From NCBI GenBank assembly GCA_964020975.1, contig OZ026629.1, positions 50,150,634 through 50,214,633 on the forward strand: 64,000 nucleotides of DNA, given 5' to 3'. Positions 50,395-63,172 of the stretch are shown here, piece after piece. Source of the DNA: Hermodice carunculata (Eukaryota; Annelida; Polychaeta; Eunicida; Amphinomidae). Position 1 is the first letter of the stretch. Every line of letters begins with the position of its first letter. Under the pieces are notes generated by a model that was not told where the DNA came from, did not search any database, and worked only from the letters and a program-made list of their open reading frames with translations. The translations under genes and the position numbers were made by a program.

Positions 50395-50766
50395 ACTTTT
50401 TATCTCAGCTGACTTGATGACTGCTGAGATTATGTGGTGGGTCTGTCTGTTATCCGTTTGTTGCCCACAATTGACATTTTCAACTTCTCCAAAGCCATTA
50501 GCCAGATTCACTTTAAATTTGTTGGGAACAAACCTTGGATAGATCTGTACTGAGTTTGTTCTCCATTAATTTTGGGTATTTTATAAATTGTAAGGTTTAT
50601 GAACCATTACATGGTTATTTTTTGGCAAAATCTTTGGACATCTTCTTCTCCTAAAGCACTTACCCAATAATTGTTGCTTCGAAATTGCACAAGGACACTA
50701 TTGGTGACTGCCAGGCATTAATTTGTTCAACATTTAGTGCTTCGATTTTTCCTGTTTGTAACTATC

Positions 50767-50816
<50 letters not shown>

Positions 50817-51400
50817 GTTGTTGTTGTTGCTGTTTTCAACTTGTCCAAAATCATCCCTCAGATTATCCTGAAACTTTGTAGAAAAAACCCTTCTAAAAGT
50901 GTCAAAAGAATTCTTCACGGGGGGGGGGGGGGTTGGTGGTCATCCCAATTTTTAAAAAATAATCTTTCAATTCGAATACTTGCCAGTTAATGTATACATT
51001 CCTTTTGATTATCATGTAGGTCAATGGGGATTGCACTGGTAATTCACATTTTCCACTTCCCCCAAGCCGTCAGCCATGTCCACTTTAAAGTTGGTGGGAT
51101 TTACCTCAGGTTAGTCCTTACCAAGTTTTTCTTCAAATGTTCACGGATGAGTTTTGGATTCATTGATTTTTATTCTCATTGCTATTTGGTTTTTTACCTC
51201 GTTTTTTTTTTTTTTTTTTTTTGGCAAAACCTTAAAAATTTCTCAGAAATTACCTGTCAAATTGCCTTCCAACTATATAGGGACACTTATTGCACTGGAT
51301 TCTTAGACCTTGATTTGTTCAACAGATGGCGCTGCGATTTTTATTTTTTTTTCACGAATTTTTGTGTATGTTCACCATTTTTTCGATTATGTTGTCATGC
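50395..51400 (+). repeat. Second block of the 150-180 bp period repeat family
   Basis: It opens with CTCAGCTGACTTGATGACTG (50403) and GTCTGTCTGTTATCCG, then TTCAACTTCTCCAAAGCCATTAGCC (50480). The subunit with GCTTCGAAATTGCACAAGG and TTAATTTGTTCAACA follows, and a third round ends TTGATTTGTTCAACAGATGGCGCTGCG (51312). A TG array interrupts it at 50769-50813. Order and orientation match the block at 44.3-48.5 kb. Confidence 0.75.
50769..50813. repeat. (TG)n microsatellite
   Basis: TG array of about 45 bp followed by a short TTG run, inside a repeat copy. Confidence 0.95.
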
Positions 51401-52470
51401 AGTGAGACATTGTGCTATTGTACTCTGTACTAACACAGTTAGGTTTAAAGGTCGCACCCTACCCAGACTAAATTCAGTTTTATACGACTTTAATTGCAGC
51501 AGATAGTGCATGGAATTAGGTCCGTTCAGCGGCCAAGGGAACTAGATTTTTCGGCGGAGTGTTCTGGGCGTGAATAATGTCACAAGTATGGGTTAATGTC
51601 GTTTTATCTTTTTTGATTTACAGTGTATAAAATCCCGACGTTCCTGGTAGATATTGTTTTGCACACTGCTACAGCACTGCATTCAAACTGCAATGCAAAA
51701 GTACTCTGCGTTTGCAGCACTTGATTGGTATGTGGCATGTACAAGATATGGACTTTAAGATACCAATCCAGTGTGGAAAATGCAACGTATGCTGGGTCCC
51801 TTTGGAAGAACAGAGCTGTGCTCTGAAAGGGTCACCCAGGGTAAACATATTCTTAAATTAAATAACGTTGGAGCTGTTTATTTTTGTATTTTACCTACAA
51901 CTTGGTGCCGAGTCAGTATATTTTGACAGCCATGATTAAATGCCATTTGGTTTACTAAGTTTATGTAATGTGACACTCAGTTGGCATGACGGCGGGGATA
52001 TGTTAAACGTGAACAAATAAAGGTTAGTAGCGTTTACCTGTTGTGCTCTGAAAGTATTCCCAGACATTGACCGAAGTTTTATAAATAGTGCATGTATTGA
52101 AGAGAAAATATATTAAGACTAGAAAAGTAGATTTGCTTCACACCGAATCTGTCCTTGTGTCTACCTAGATGAGCTGTTAACAAAAGATACCAGCTAGGTA
52201 TGGCAAAAAATGGGCAACCCATTTAAAATATTCATAGTTTCTCTATCAATTGATATTGAAAGTACTGTGTATCAGAGCTTTCAAATTGTTGATTACATCA
52301 TTAGCCTAATTTGTTTTCGTAACTACCTTTCATCATTCTTAAGGTGTGAATTTATCAATAATATACAAAGAAAATTAAAATGACTCCTATATCTAAACTA
52401 GTTTTGAACATATTGAAAATTTAAACATGTCGAAATTCACTTGCTTCGCATAATTTTTAGTTGTACTGGC
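51401..52470. other. Non-coding, possible cryptic promoter only
   Basis: A TATAAAA at about 51627 lies about 210 bp upstream of a donor-like CCCAGG-GTAAAC (51836-51847). No coding frame or conserved peptide connects them, so I do not call a gene. Confidence 0.3.
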
Positions 52471-53341
52471 CTTAGGTCGCAGAACTTATGTCATCATTAT
52501 GTCTGTTCGTCCACCCCTCTGTCCGTCAGTCCATCCACCCTTAAAATTTTTACTTCTGGATGTGTTACAGTCCACAGTTTTCAACTTAGCCATATATAAC
52601 TTTCAGGACTTACCAAGTGTATCAAAGGTCAAGTTCAATATTGGTGGCACAACCCATTGCGTTACGTAATATATGGGCCAAGTTGTGAAACTTTAAGAAT
52701 GCATTTTTGGAAGATCTTTCAATAAAATCATAATGAAACCTGGCAGGAATGTCATTTAATCTAAAAAATGAAAACCTGTTGAAAGATGTTGGCGCTGCCT
52801 GCAGTATTACAAAAGATATGGACCAAAATGTGTTGAAAACACATTAACATCAATGTTTTGAAACTGAATAAGCCTTATGATACCAAATGTACCACAGATG
52901 TGTATTATATGTAGAAGTTTATATTGCATAATATGGATAACCTTTGCGGACTTTCTAAAGTTTCATTTTTAGTGACCTTGACATATTTGGTAGTGAAGGA
53001 TGCTAAATTTGACACGTTGAGAAATTAGAAGCTTAACAATAAAAAATTTTACGTGCAAGCGTGCATCATATATAGAAGTTCGATATTGCATAACACACAG
53101 TCTTCAAGGCCATTGAACTTAAGAAAATGACACTAAATTTAGTATATTTATAAAGAATAAGGGGAACGGCACCTAACGTACCACAAATGTGTGTTCATGT
53201 AGAAGTTTGATGTTGCATCATATGGGCAACCTTGACTAATCTATCAGGGTCATCGGGGGAAATGCATACCAGAAAATGAATTTGTGGCGGTGGTCATCAG
53301 ATTATATGTCAGCAAAGCATTATGGCCATGGACCTCTTGTT
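52470..53341 (+). repeat. Degenerate repeat with 130-160 bp subunits
   Basis: A GTCC-rich head (52499-52540) is followed by diverged subunits carrying ACCACAGATGTGT (52891), ACGTGCAAGCGTGCATC (53051) and ACCACAAATGTGT (53180). Each is followed by TAGAAGTT-GATATTGCAT. The end ATGGCCATGGACCTCTTGTT matches the copy at the left edge of the window. No coding capacity. Confidence 0.68.
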
Positions 53342-54030
53342 GAGATAAGAAGGAACGGTATCATAATTGCAAGGATAGTCACAAGTGCAAAGCGTCCAAT
53401 GCACATTTGGATATGACAAGCCCACAGTCTCCAGACCATAGAAGCTCTGTCTGCAACGTTAAACGTAACACCCAAAATGTCAAGGTTTATATCGAGGTGA
53501 AGAGATGAGGGATTACGTAAAAGATTCTGACCAATAGTCATACATTTGGACTTATGTGGAGTGAAAGTAAACCTTCATAGTTTAGAAGACTCTACACAGG
53601 CGTCAATAGATGCTGCAGCTTGTAAACCTGGTATGGCGCTACTTAAAAGCGTAACATCGTCAGCGTAAGCCAATATGTTAAAGGAGGGATTACCAACACG
53701 AATGCCATTGTTTAATGATCGGACAGATTCCAGCGTATCATTTACAAAAATGTTAAATAAATATAGTGATAAGAGACTTCTTTGGCGCACCCCCTCTCTC
53801 CACAGGAAAGGAATTACTAACATCACCATTCCATTTTACTATAGTATGGGGGTGGGGGTGGGGGTGGGGTGGGGTGGTGGTCTTTACACCAATTGAAAAG
53901 TAAAACCCGGTGAGATTTAGGTAAAATATTTAAAAACTTGGAAAGAGGGCCATCATGCCAAAAACTGTCGAAATATTTAATGGTCTCCCTACAAGTATCA
54001 GTTATTTCTCAGAAAGTCTGTTGTTTCACA
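53330..54030 (-). mobile_element. LINE reverse-transcriptase relic
   Basis: The minus strand encodes consecutive pieces of a non-LTR reverse transcriptase. FDSFWHDGPLSKF matches the catalytic motif A region, normally (K)AFDSVWHDGLL. GVRQRSLLSLYLFNIFVND corresponds to GVRQGSLLSPYLFN-type motif B. NILAYADDVTLLSS contains the catalytic YADD box. TFTPHKSKCMTIGQN and LDILGVTFN follow. The frames are broken by at least one stop after SSKL, a frame change before GVRQ and a G/C-rich simple repeat at 53849-53880. No endonuclease domain is visible. It looks like a jockey/CR1-type element, long dead. Confidence 0.8.
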
Positions 54031-54640
54031 AAGGTGATAGGAGAAAAAAGGCGCATGTCTGTTTTTGAAAATTGGTAAAGTTTGCAAAGCTCTTCATCTT
54101 TATATGCATTTAAAAACTTATCAATGCTTAAAAAAATCCGCGTAAGGGTTTATTAAATTTATTGTTTTTGTTTGATTAAAATCAGAGAATTAGTTTTAGT
54201 CTCGATACATCGATGAAACGGCCTTTTTGTTGCAGATACCTACTGTAAGTATAATCAAGATGGAAAGATTAACACGATCCATTGACTGCCATGTTGACAG
54301 TAAATGTTCGTTTCGTCACTTTGTAATGGGACTAGAACTTGCAAATTTGGACATTTGACAGGCATACATATATTTGTGCCATAAATCTCAAAATCTCAAA
54401 GTGAACAAAGTGATGAATTTCAGGCATCCTGACAATTTCAAATCAGGCGGACAATTTTACTTACAGAAATAAACCCATGCATGCCAAATTTGGAGTTTCT
54501 GGGTAGAATAGTTTCCGAGAAAAAACTCAGGACAAGATTTATCTGTAAGGAAAGAAAGAAATAATTGGAAAAAGAAAATGTCTTTGTTTTGACACACACA
54601 TAATAAACTTCACATTATCAGTTAACTTATGAAAGTGCTC
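54031..54640. other. Non-coding, nothing recognised
   Basis: No gene or clear repeat was seen in this AT-rich spacer between the two LINE relics. Confidence 0.5.
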
Positions 54641-54644
54641 CAAG

Positions 54645-54701
54645 AGATGATGATTATGATGATGATGATGATGATGATATTGATGAAGAAGAAGATGATG
54701 G

Positions 54702-54735
<34 letters not shown>

Positions 54736-55215
54736 AATAATAATAATAGAATATCTTTATTGTTGGACATCCAATCAGCACGACAGTATTCTTCCTTGGA
54801 GCCAACTTAATAATATACAATGTACAATCAATGTAGAATATATGAATAGAAAATGATAAAATGTGATAAAAAATTAAAATAAAACATATTCAGGGTTTAC
54901 TCAAAATAAAATTGTTTATACCTTTCGTTTTATGTGAGCAGACTATCGGAACTGCATATATGATCAGGTATGTTATTCCAAGTAATAGCACCAGGATATA
55001 CAGACGACTTGCAAAAAATATCTTTGTTAATCTTAGGTACAATCACGTCTGGTACTATAATAAGCTGCAACGGACAATAGAGTTACTTGATCACAAATAT
55101 AGTAACGTGCTAATCCATGTATTGCTTTGTACATAAGTAAGGGAGTATGGAAATACCGACGTTTCTCGAAAGTTTGCCACCCAAGTTCTTTAATTAGATC
55201 AACACCTCTAATGTA
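54645..55215 (-). mobile_element. LINE 3' end with (TTA)n-(TCA)n tail
   Basis: Minus-strand peptide pieces GVDLIKELGWQTFEKRRYFH, LLMYKAIHGLA and YYSTRRDC, then VPKINKDIFCKSSVYPGAITWN in another frame, match the C-terminal tail of CR1/L2/jockey-type proteins (order LGWxxxxxRRxxxxxxxMYKxxHGLAP / TRS / VPKxxxxxxKxSFxYxGAxxWNxLP). A 3' UTR with AATAAAG (54756-54761 region) follows, then ATTATTATTATC grading into a GAT/ATC microsatellite at 54645-54749. The copy is 5'-truncated and broken. Confidence 0.72.
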
Positions 55216-55302
55216 AAAAAAATCAAAATGTTTAAATATAATCCTAATCTGATGTCAGAAGTTTCATAGTATGTGTACATATGTCTATGTAGCTCTCTTT
55301 CG

Positions 55303-55303
55303 T

Positions 55304-55374
<71 letters not shown>

Positions 55375-55408
55375 CTCTTTCTTTTTTTCTTTCTTTCTTT
55401 CTTTCTTC
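55303..55408. repeat. (CTTT)n microsatellite
   Basis: Array of about 105 bp with a few interruptions near its right end. Confidence 0.95.
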
Positions 55409-55985
55409 TAGCACCATAAACATAGATAGTGTCCTGTGCCAATGAACATATATATATATAATTGTAAAAACAAACCACTAAATGGTACCAACGTAGGCCA
55501 GCATAGCCGACCAACTAATGCAGAAACACCGAGGGCTGTTCACCTGAAAAAGACTGGAAGCTTTCATTATTAGAGTGCAGTCGTCAAAGAATGTTTTATC
55601 AAATTTGCACGTGTATTTTGCCGCTGAAACGCCTTTTCACACGCGGCAACCAAGATGCATATGTACCTAAATGTATCCTCGCAACAACATATGCTTCGCA
55701 GGCAAAATGTGAACCTTGGGAGGGTAAAACGTGGAAACCGAGAACAAAATATACGTCAGGTTTTGCCTCAGTTTGTCTGTATTGTCTGACAGCAAATTCA
55801 ATTGTACAAATTGTATTGACCTGTTGCTGTTAGGCCATATATCAAAGATAACGTTTTAACCAATTTTCACAGAAACATTAATTAATGCAGACTATAACAC
55901 AATGTATGATTTTTTTTTATAAAAAAAGCTCATCCCTCTCTGAAATTACTGCTGGCTATCTCATCCAGCCCTTCAGATTGCCTTG

Positions 55986-56082
<97 letters not shown>

Positions 56083-56980
56083 ACACACACAAGAAAAAAA
56101 AAGAAAAAAGAAAAAAGAAACACCCAGACAGTGTCGCAAAAAGGGTACCATTGGCTTAGAGCGAATGAGTGATTCTGCCCTCTGGTAATCGTCGATTGTT
56201 CACTGCAAAGCCTGCAATGGACGGATTGCATCTGGTGTGGGGATGGATCATTTTGCAGACGTCATATCAATCATCAATCTTTCTCCAAGGTCCATTGGGA
56301 GCTTGCACATTGAGGTTCTGCATTCCCTTGAGCCTGGTTTAATCAGCGACTTGTCTCTTTTACTGGTCCTTGACTTTACCCTACTACCTACGGATATCTC
56401 CTTTGGTGACCCAGCTGTGAACAAGTAGACAAAATTACCGTCACATAGATCACCAGAGACCCATGATGTACGGAGAAAATCACATTATCACATCATTTTG
56501 CAGTTGATTGGAAGATATTACTGTAAATAGGGGAGCCGTCCACAATCACGCCTGATGGCAAGATCATGTGTCACATGGTCATCAATGCATGAGTATCAAA
56601 GTAATCTGTATTCTTTTAAAACGAGATTTAAGCGTAATACAATTTCAGTAAATACACACATTTTTTTCACATTTTCAATAAAAAGGTACAGTTTGTGATG
56701 ACATCACGTTTGTTGTGTTGTAGTTCACTCCAGCTCATGGTATTTTCAGTTGTTTTTATGAATTTAGATAATTTGTAAGGGTATATATCTTGGCCTTGTA
56801 TTTTTTGTATAATGGTTAAAATAAACCCTACCAGGATAACTTAGAATATTATCCATACCTTAAAGCACTTTTCATAGTGTTACTTACTCTGGGTCATGCT
56901 TCCGATGACACCTTGTGATAGAAGCAGACTAACAAACTGAAAGAACCATAATTTGATGTTACTTTTTGCGAAGTTAATAT
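55409..56980. other. Non-coding with a long CA array
   Basis: No exon or RNA gene was recognised. It contains the CA array at 55989-56091 and an A-rich run after it. Confidence 0.5.
55989..56091. repeat. (CA)n microsatellite
   Basis: CA array of about 100 bp with one TA interruption, then an AAAAAAG-rich run. Confidence 0.95.
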
Positions 56981-56989
56981 TTTTTAACC

Positions 56990-57250
56990 TTTTTAAACCC
57001 TGCTCCTTGACACGAACTGTCCATTGCTTTGAAAACACACAGGGACACACCTGGTGACTTTAACACATCGATTTTTTCACCAGATGATGCTATGCTTTTC
57101 GTGTATGGATTTTGTGTGCTTTTGATATTTTCTGCTTTTCTTCCTTTGGATATATATTCAAAATTAGTGCAGGTTGGACATATCTTCAAACTTAGTGTAG
57201 ATCTCTCTTTACGGAGGTGTATTAAAATGGGAAACTTGGTGGCGTCATTA
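56990..57250 (+). repeat. Partial copy of the 150-180 bp period repeat family
   Basis: CCATTGCTTTGAAAACACACAGGGACACACCTGGTGAC and GATTTTTTCACCAGATGATGC correspond to the second subunit type of the 44.3-51.4 kb cluster. Same orientation. Confidence 0.5.
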
Positions 57251-57946
57251 TCATTTTGCTATTCTTGACACAAATCTGTAATAAGCATCAGAATTACAGC
57301 AAGGTGGGATTTGAATTCTTGTAACTTGTAACAAATTTTCCCCACAGCCGTTTGCTAAAAATCGCAAGTTACACATTCTTTGCAAACCAAAATTGGCTCA
57401 CTGCATGGCACTGCATTGCTTTCAAATTTTAATGCAGATTTTTAAAAATGTCATTTCTATATTTTTGGAGGTATCAAAACCTGAAGGCTGGATTCCTTTC
57501 ACCATCTTTAAAGTAGACATAAAACACGCCAAATTCAATGCCTCATATGTGATTGAAACAATTACTTACCATGCGATTAACTGACGTGCACACATGCATG
57601 TAGGTCTTAATTTTGAGAATGTACAAAAATCATGTAATTTACTTCTTGATTTTCATTCTGTAACTGAAATGTGAAAATTCTGGGCTATCTCAAAATCTGC
57701 ATTATATTTGGCTGGCAGGCAGATAGATCTCGGAGTGCTGGCCAAAGCAGCATTTTAGACATATCGTCCGTGCTAAGTGCTGGCTGATTGACAGGTACAT
57801 TACATTACCTACATTTAGCGTAGTCCTTCCCTTTTCTATACATGTGAAATCCTCATAACGGCAATCCAAATACAATTAATTTCTATCGGCCCTTCAGTCA
57901 CTCACACACGCACGCAGGTAAACACCTACCCACACCCAGAGCCCCT

Positions 57947-58850
<904 letters not shown>

Positions 58851-58854
58851 TTAC

Positions 58855-59440
58855 TTCAGCTCACTTGACTTGATAGTCAGCAGAGCTTTTCTCCGGCTTC
58901 TTTGTATATTGTCAGTCGTCCTTTTGTCAGTTCATAATTTACGTTTCTTACTGATAGGAGTATTTATTATCTGATCCTCTTCAACGTTGATGCTGACGGG
59001 GACGTGCATTAATTGGCTACAGTTCTTATACCAAGTTTGTTTTTAGCTAGTATTGGTGCGATTATTTTACGGACTTTTAACCTTCAAAAATAGCGTCAGG
59101 TTCAATAAGAGCTGTGTATAGGAGAAGCACTTTAAATGCCTTCCCTTTTTGATGTCTCAAAAGCCACGTCAGCATAGGACGAGCTGTTTATGCAGTCCTC
59201 TTGTTTAACTTTTGCATTTTGCTCGAAATTTTATAGGAAAACCTGCTGTGGTACCGCAAGGTAGATTGCTTAAAAATCAAACACGCACACACTTAGAAAT
59301 CCCTGGACGGCAATTTGTTCAACAGGCGGTGTCGTAAGTTTTGTTTCAAAATGTCTTACGTTTTGGTGTGTCTATTTGGGCGGTATTTATCGATATTTTT
59401 ACTTAAAACCGAGGGTTCGATTCTCTTCGAAGTCGATGGG
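58855..59440 (+). repeat. Another copy of the 150-180 bp period repeat family
   Basis: The head CAGCTCACTTGACTTGATAGTC (58858) is followed by GTCAGTCGTCC, then after about 400 bp by AGATTGCTTAAAAATC, CTGGACGGCAATTTGTTCAACAGGCGGTGTCG (59302-59334). Motif order matches the other blocks. Confidence 0.6.
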
Positions 59441-59847
59441 AATATGCATTGACTTGTTGTTGTTGTTTTTTCTTTTACCATAGGAGGCTAATCTCTTATG
59501 TTAACTTCTTGATGTATACAAAACTACCAATAACTTTCACTAATTGTCCCAATAAAACAGTAAATTAACTTGCAAAGTGTAACGAAATATGGACCTACAT
59601 TTAAAGCAAGTTAAATTAACTACAAATCCAACTTACTGTAGTTAAAATATAACTAGGTGACAATGTTTACGTAATTACACAAGTGATTATTATAATGTCG
59701 CACAAATTGTCACGCTCACGGACAAAGTATAACACAAAAACTCGTGTCTTCAGCATTAAAAATGTGTTCCGTTTGTCTCCACACGATGTCAAAGATAGTT
59801 TGTCTTAATATACAATCGTTTAGCTTTATCTGTATCTAAAGAACTAC

Positions 59848-59851
<4 letters not shown>

Positions 59852-59902
<51 letters not shown>
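59852..59902. repeat. (GA)n microsatellite
   Basis: GA array of about 50 bp, followed by GAAACAGAAACAGACAGACAG. Confidence 0.95.
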
Positions 59903-59906
<4 letters not shown>

Positions 59907-60302
59907 GAAACAGACAGACAGGCACAGAGGGATACGCCCTTTTCTATACATTTTTTTTGTATTCTTCAGATTGCTTCAAGTTTGATCTCAGATATATTAA
60001 ACCGTAAAGTTGATTTAACAGCTATTGCTCTCTGTTTTCGTTTTATTTTGGGTGTGTTTTTTCATCATTGCTGTATCAAGGTAAAAATTGCGATCTTTAC
60101 CTCAGCAATAAGGATTGGTTTATTTCATTTAATATGTGAAATTAGAATGTTATCTTCCAAAGGGTCATATGATAATTTTAAGAAGTGTTTTGAATTAAAC
60201 TAATTACCACTAAGAGAACTACGATTATTAATGTGTTTTTAGTGTTGTCAAGAACAAAAACGAAAAGAAAAACAAAACAAAAACCAAAACAACAACGACA
60301 AG

Positions 60303-60303
<1 letters not shown>

Positions 60304-60369
<66 letters not shown>
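60304..60369. repeat. (AAC)n microsatellite
   Basis: AAC array of about 66 bp after an A-rich stretch. Confidence 0.95.
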
Positions 60370-60615
60370 CCACACTGGATTCAATACAAAGCCAACTGGG
60401 ATTATCTGCATGTTGCGGGTTTTCACTCGTTCGATATTGTAGGAGTTTTCCTGTCATATGGTCTTTCTCCATTAACACGTGACCTTTGACCTGTTACATT
60501 GAGCCTTGGCCTCTGAGTATCTTAATGTAGCTTTAAATGTTTACATACCACTTCCACATTTAAGCTTGTACAGAGGTGCTGGCATCATTATTGGTTTTGC
60601 ATTTGAATGTGCATA

Positions 60616-60733
60616 TTCGTTCGATATTTTATGGTACGCAGATTTTTCAGGTCCGTCACCGTCAGTTTGCCCAGGTCAGCTAAGCACAGGACTGTCAACT
60701 CTCCTTATTTGAGGGAAATTGTTGTTGTTGTTC

Positions 60734-60765
<32 letters not shown>

Positions 60766-60894
60766 CTTCTTCTTCTTCTTCTTCTTCTTCTTCTTCTTCT
60801 TCTTCTTCTTCTTCTTCTTCTGCGTCTTCGTCTTCGTTCGATATTTTATGGTACGCAGATTTTTCAGGTCCGTCACCGTCAGTTTGCCCAGGTC
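60616..60894. repeat. 62-bp perfect direct duplication around a TTG/TTC array
   Basis: The sequence TTCGTTCGATATTTTATGGT...TTTGCCCAGGTC is identical at 60616-60677 and 60833-60894. Between them lie a TTG array (about 60720-60764) and a TTC array (about 60765-60821). Confidence 0.92.
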
Positions 60895-61059
60895 TTCTTC
60901 TTCTTCTTCTTCTTCTTCTTCTTCTTCTTCTTCTTCTTCTTCTTCTTCTTCTTCTTCTTCTTCTTCTTCTTCTTCTTCTTCTTCTTCTTCTTCTTCTTCT
61001 TCTTCTTCTTCTTCTTCTTCATCTTCTTCTTCTTCTTCTTCTTCTTCTTCTTCTTCTTT
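60893..61059. repeat. (TTC)n microsatellite, about 165 bp
   Basis: Long, almost perfect TTC array with one ATC interruption at about 61020. On the minus strand it reads GAA, the class of repeat able to form triplex DNA. Confidence 0.95.
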
Positions 61060-62320
61060 AAATTTTAATTTGACTGGTGGCCTGTGGGGAGGCAATTGAG
61101 GAACGAATAGTCGGAAACACACACCACTAGTATGGGAGTTGAAAGATGCCTGTATACTAGGTTACCCATTGACATTGTCCACACGCCTGTTATACATGTA
61201 TGTTTGTGATCTGTAGTCAAAGACAAAAGGTTTGCTTAGTAACTTCATATTTCTATCGTCATCCATCTGTAAGTCGCTGTTCAAGATACAATGCAATACC
61301 AACTGATAACAAGGCAACACTAGTACAGAATGAGTCTCCGAGAAATAATTGAAAGATGACTATGTCTCATGCTGAATGTCCCACTGTTTTGAACTGCATT
61401 GCGATCTATCGAATTCAAAGATGGTTGCCAAACGGAAATTTTGCCATGCGAGCGTACAGTATGACAACATAATCCAGTATTCGAGGTTTTCTACACATAG
61501 TTCAACGCCGACAGGTTTGTGTTAGAAATTGTGCATCTGCTGTGGAAGAGTGAGAGATCAAGAGCTCCTTGAAATGGTTATTGGATCGATTTCTGTTCAG
61601 CGCTTTCTTATTCCAGGAATGGGAGGAAGAGCTCGAAATCCACAGTTAAAACGTCAGGCATTAGCATTATTGTGCCATGCCGTCTGGGCGCCCACGCACG
61701 TCGCACTTCAGACATGTGACAAAACAAACATTTGGGAAACTGATTGAGTTTACGGCACAAACATCACGATAAAGATATTTTTATTGCCATTCATAATCGG
61801 AATCTCTGTTCATGTGTTTGGGCTTCTACTGTCATGTGATTAAACTGTGCATATAAATTGAAGATTTTGTCTTAGATTCTGTTTTATACAAATAAATCAT
61901 TGCTAAGTTTCAGCAAGGTGAAAATGAAACTAGAGGTCTGCCCAGCAGCAAATCATATCCCTGTGCGTGGGAAGAAGTGTGGATGCAAGATGTAATCGCA
62001 TCTGTATAGTCAGTTGTTTTTTTTTTGTTTTTGTTTTTTAAATTTCAAGATTTCAAATACACCTGCTTAGCATGATGCAAAAAGCTATGATCTTTGCTCA
62101 ATAATCTGAATTTTCGTCTGCTTGCACAATGGTCAATAAGCCTATCACAAAGACAGTAATCTGAATAACAGCTCTGTTGATTGTAGTTTTAAAGCTTCAC
62201 GGGAGCGTTTTAAAAATACATCGCTTTCTAAAAGGAGCACTGGGACCTGATGTATAACTGCTAAATTTTGTGCCTTTAACCAACTTTTGACACACATTCC
62301 AAAAATTGCACCAGAAATAA
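61060..62320. other. Non-coding, nothing recognised
   Basis: No exon or RNA gene was recognised. The 72-residue frame at 61529-61747 has no known motif. Confidence 0.5.
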
Positions 62321-62321
62321 A

Positions 62322-62440
<119 letters not shown>

Positions 62441-63080
62441 AATTATAGCTACAGTTAAGGTGGAACTGTGCACGCACGCGTCAAGGCAAAAACAACCAAC
62501 CAAGGATTAAAAGTGCGTTTGAGTGGAATTTTGCCAAAGAATGCTTCTGTTGGAATGATTATATTACCACAAATGGAAGCCCAATTGGACAACAAACAAG
62601 AAACGTCTTAAAAGCATGGCTCATTTCTGCCAATGAGGTAAATTCAAATCAACTAGTATAAGGTATTAGTATGTTTGGCAGGACCATCTACATCACGAAT
62701 TATGTAATCAAAGCGACTTTTCAAGATTTCGAGAAACCTCTCTGTCAGGAAAGTAGCATTTGAATATGATGCAATACTTCGTAGGAAGGTTGGGAAACAA
62801 ACCAAGCTTTGGACGTTTTGTTAAAGTATCCTTACACTTTATATCTAGACATATCAAATTGTTGTGTCAAGTTCAGCAGGGTCAATGGATGCAACTGTTC
62901 AATGTGCGTCAAACTTGAAGAATGTAGTGAAACGTTGACAGTTCATTGTAAATCTATGCGAAGTGGTGAAACTTTGTATGCAAGAATAAGCTTGTTATAA
63001 TTGTTTTCATGAAACACCGGGTTCAGTTTTATATGGCCCTCGCACATAACTACCTCCATTGAACCATTCTTTTTTCAGAA

Positions 63081-63172
63081 TGGGGATTTGGTCGAGTGGA
63101 TATGTGCATTTCCCATTTAAGCTAGGCGACTGGTGCTAAAGGTTGCAGGTTCGAGTCCCGCTCTTTCCGAAC
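63081..63172 (+). pseudogene. tRNA-like sequence, probable SINE head or tRNA pseudogene
   Basis: TGGTCGAGTGG (63089-63099) is a good A box of the Leu/Ser type. GGTTCGAGTCC (63148-63158) is a perfect B box, inside a nearly paired T arm (GCAGG/CCCGC). Box spacing (about 49 nt) suits a tRNA with a long variable arm. The anticodon stem does not fold, and the acceptor ends (GGGGATTT, CTCTTTCC) pair poorly, so a working tRNA is unlikely. A polymerase III-driven SINE head is the alternative. Confidence 0.5.

Noticed and set aside
51024-51506. 160-residue frame near 51 kb
   Set aside because: It runs through copies of the periodic repeat and a poly-T run (the FFFFFF stretch). There is no homologous peptide in other copies of the repeat.
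51600-51850. TATA-like box followed by a donor-like site
   Set aside because: No coding exon, conserved peptide or second exon was found. AT-rich DNA yields such pairs by chance.
60676-61122. Long frames rich in Glu, Phe, Ser, Gln or Leu over 60.2-61.1 kb
   Set aside because: These are translations of AAC, TTG and TTC microsatellites in all frames, with no flanking coding sequence.
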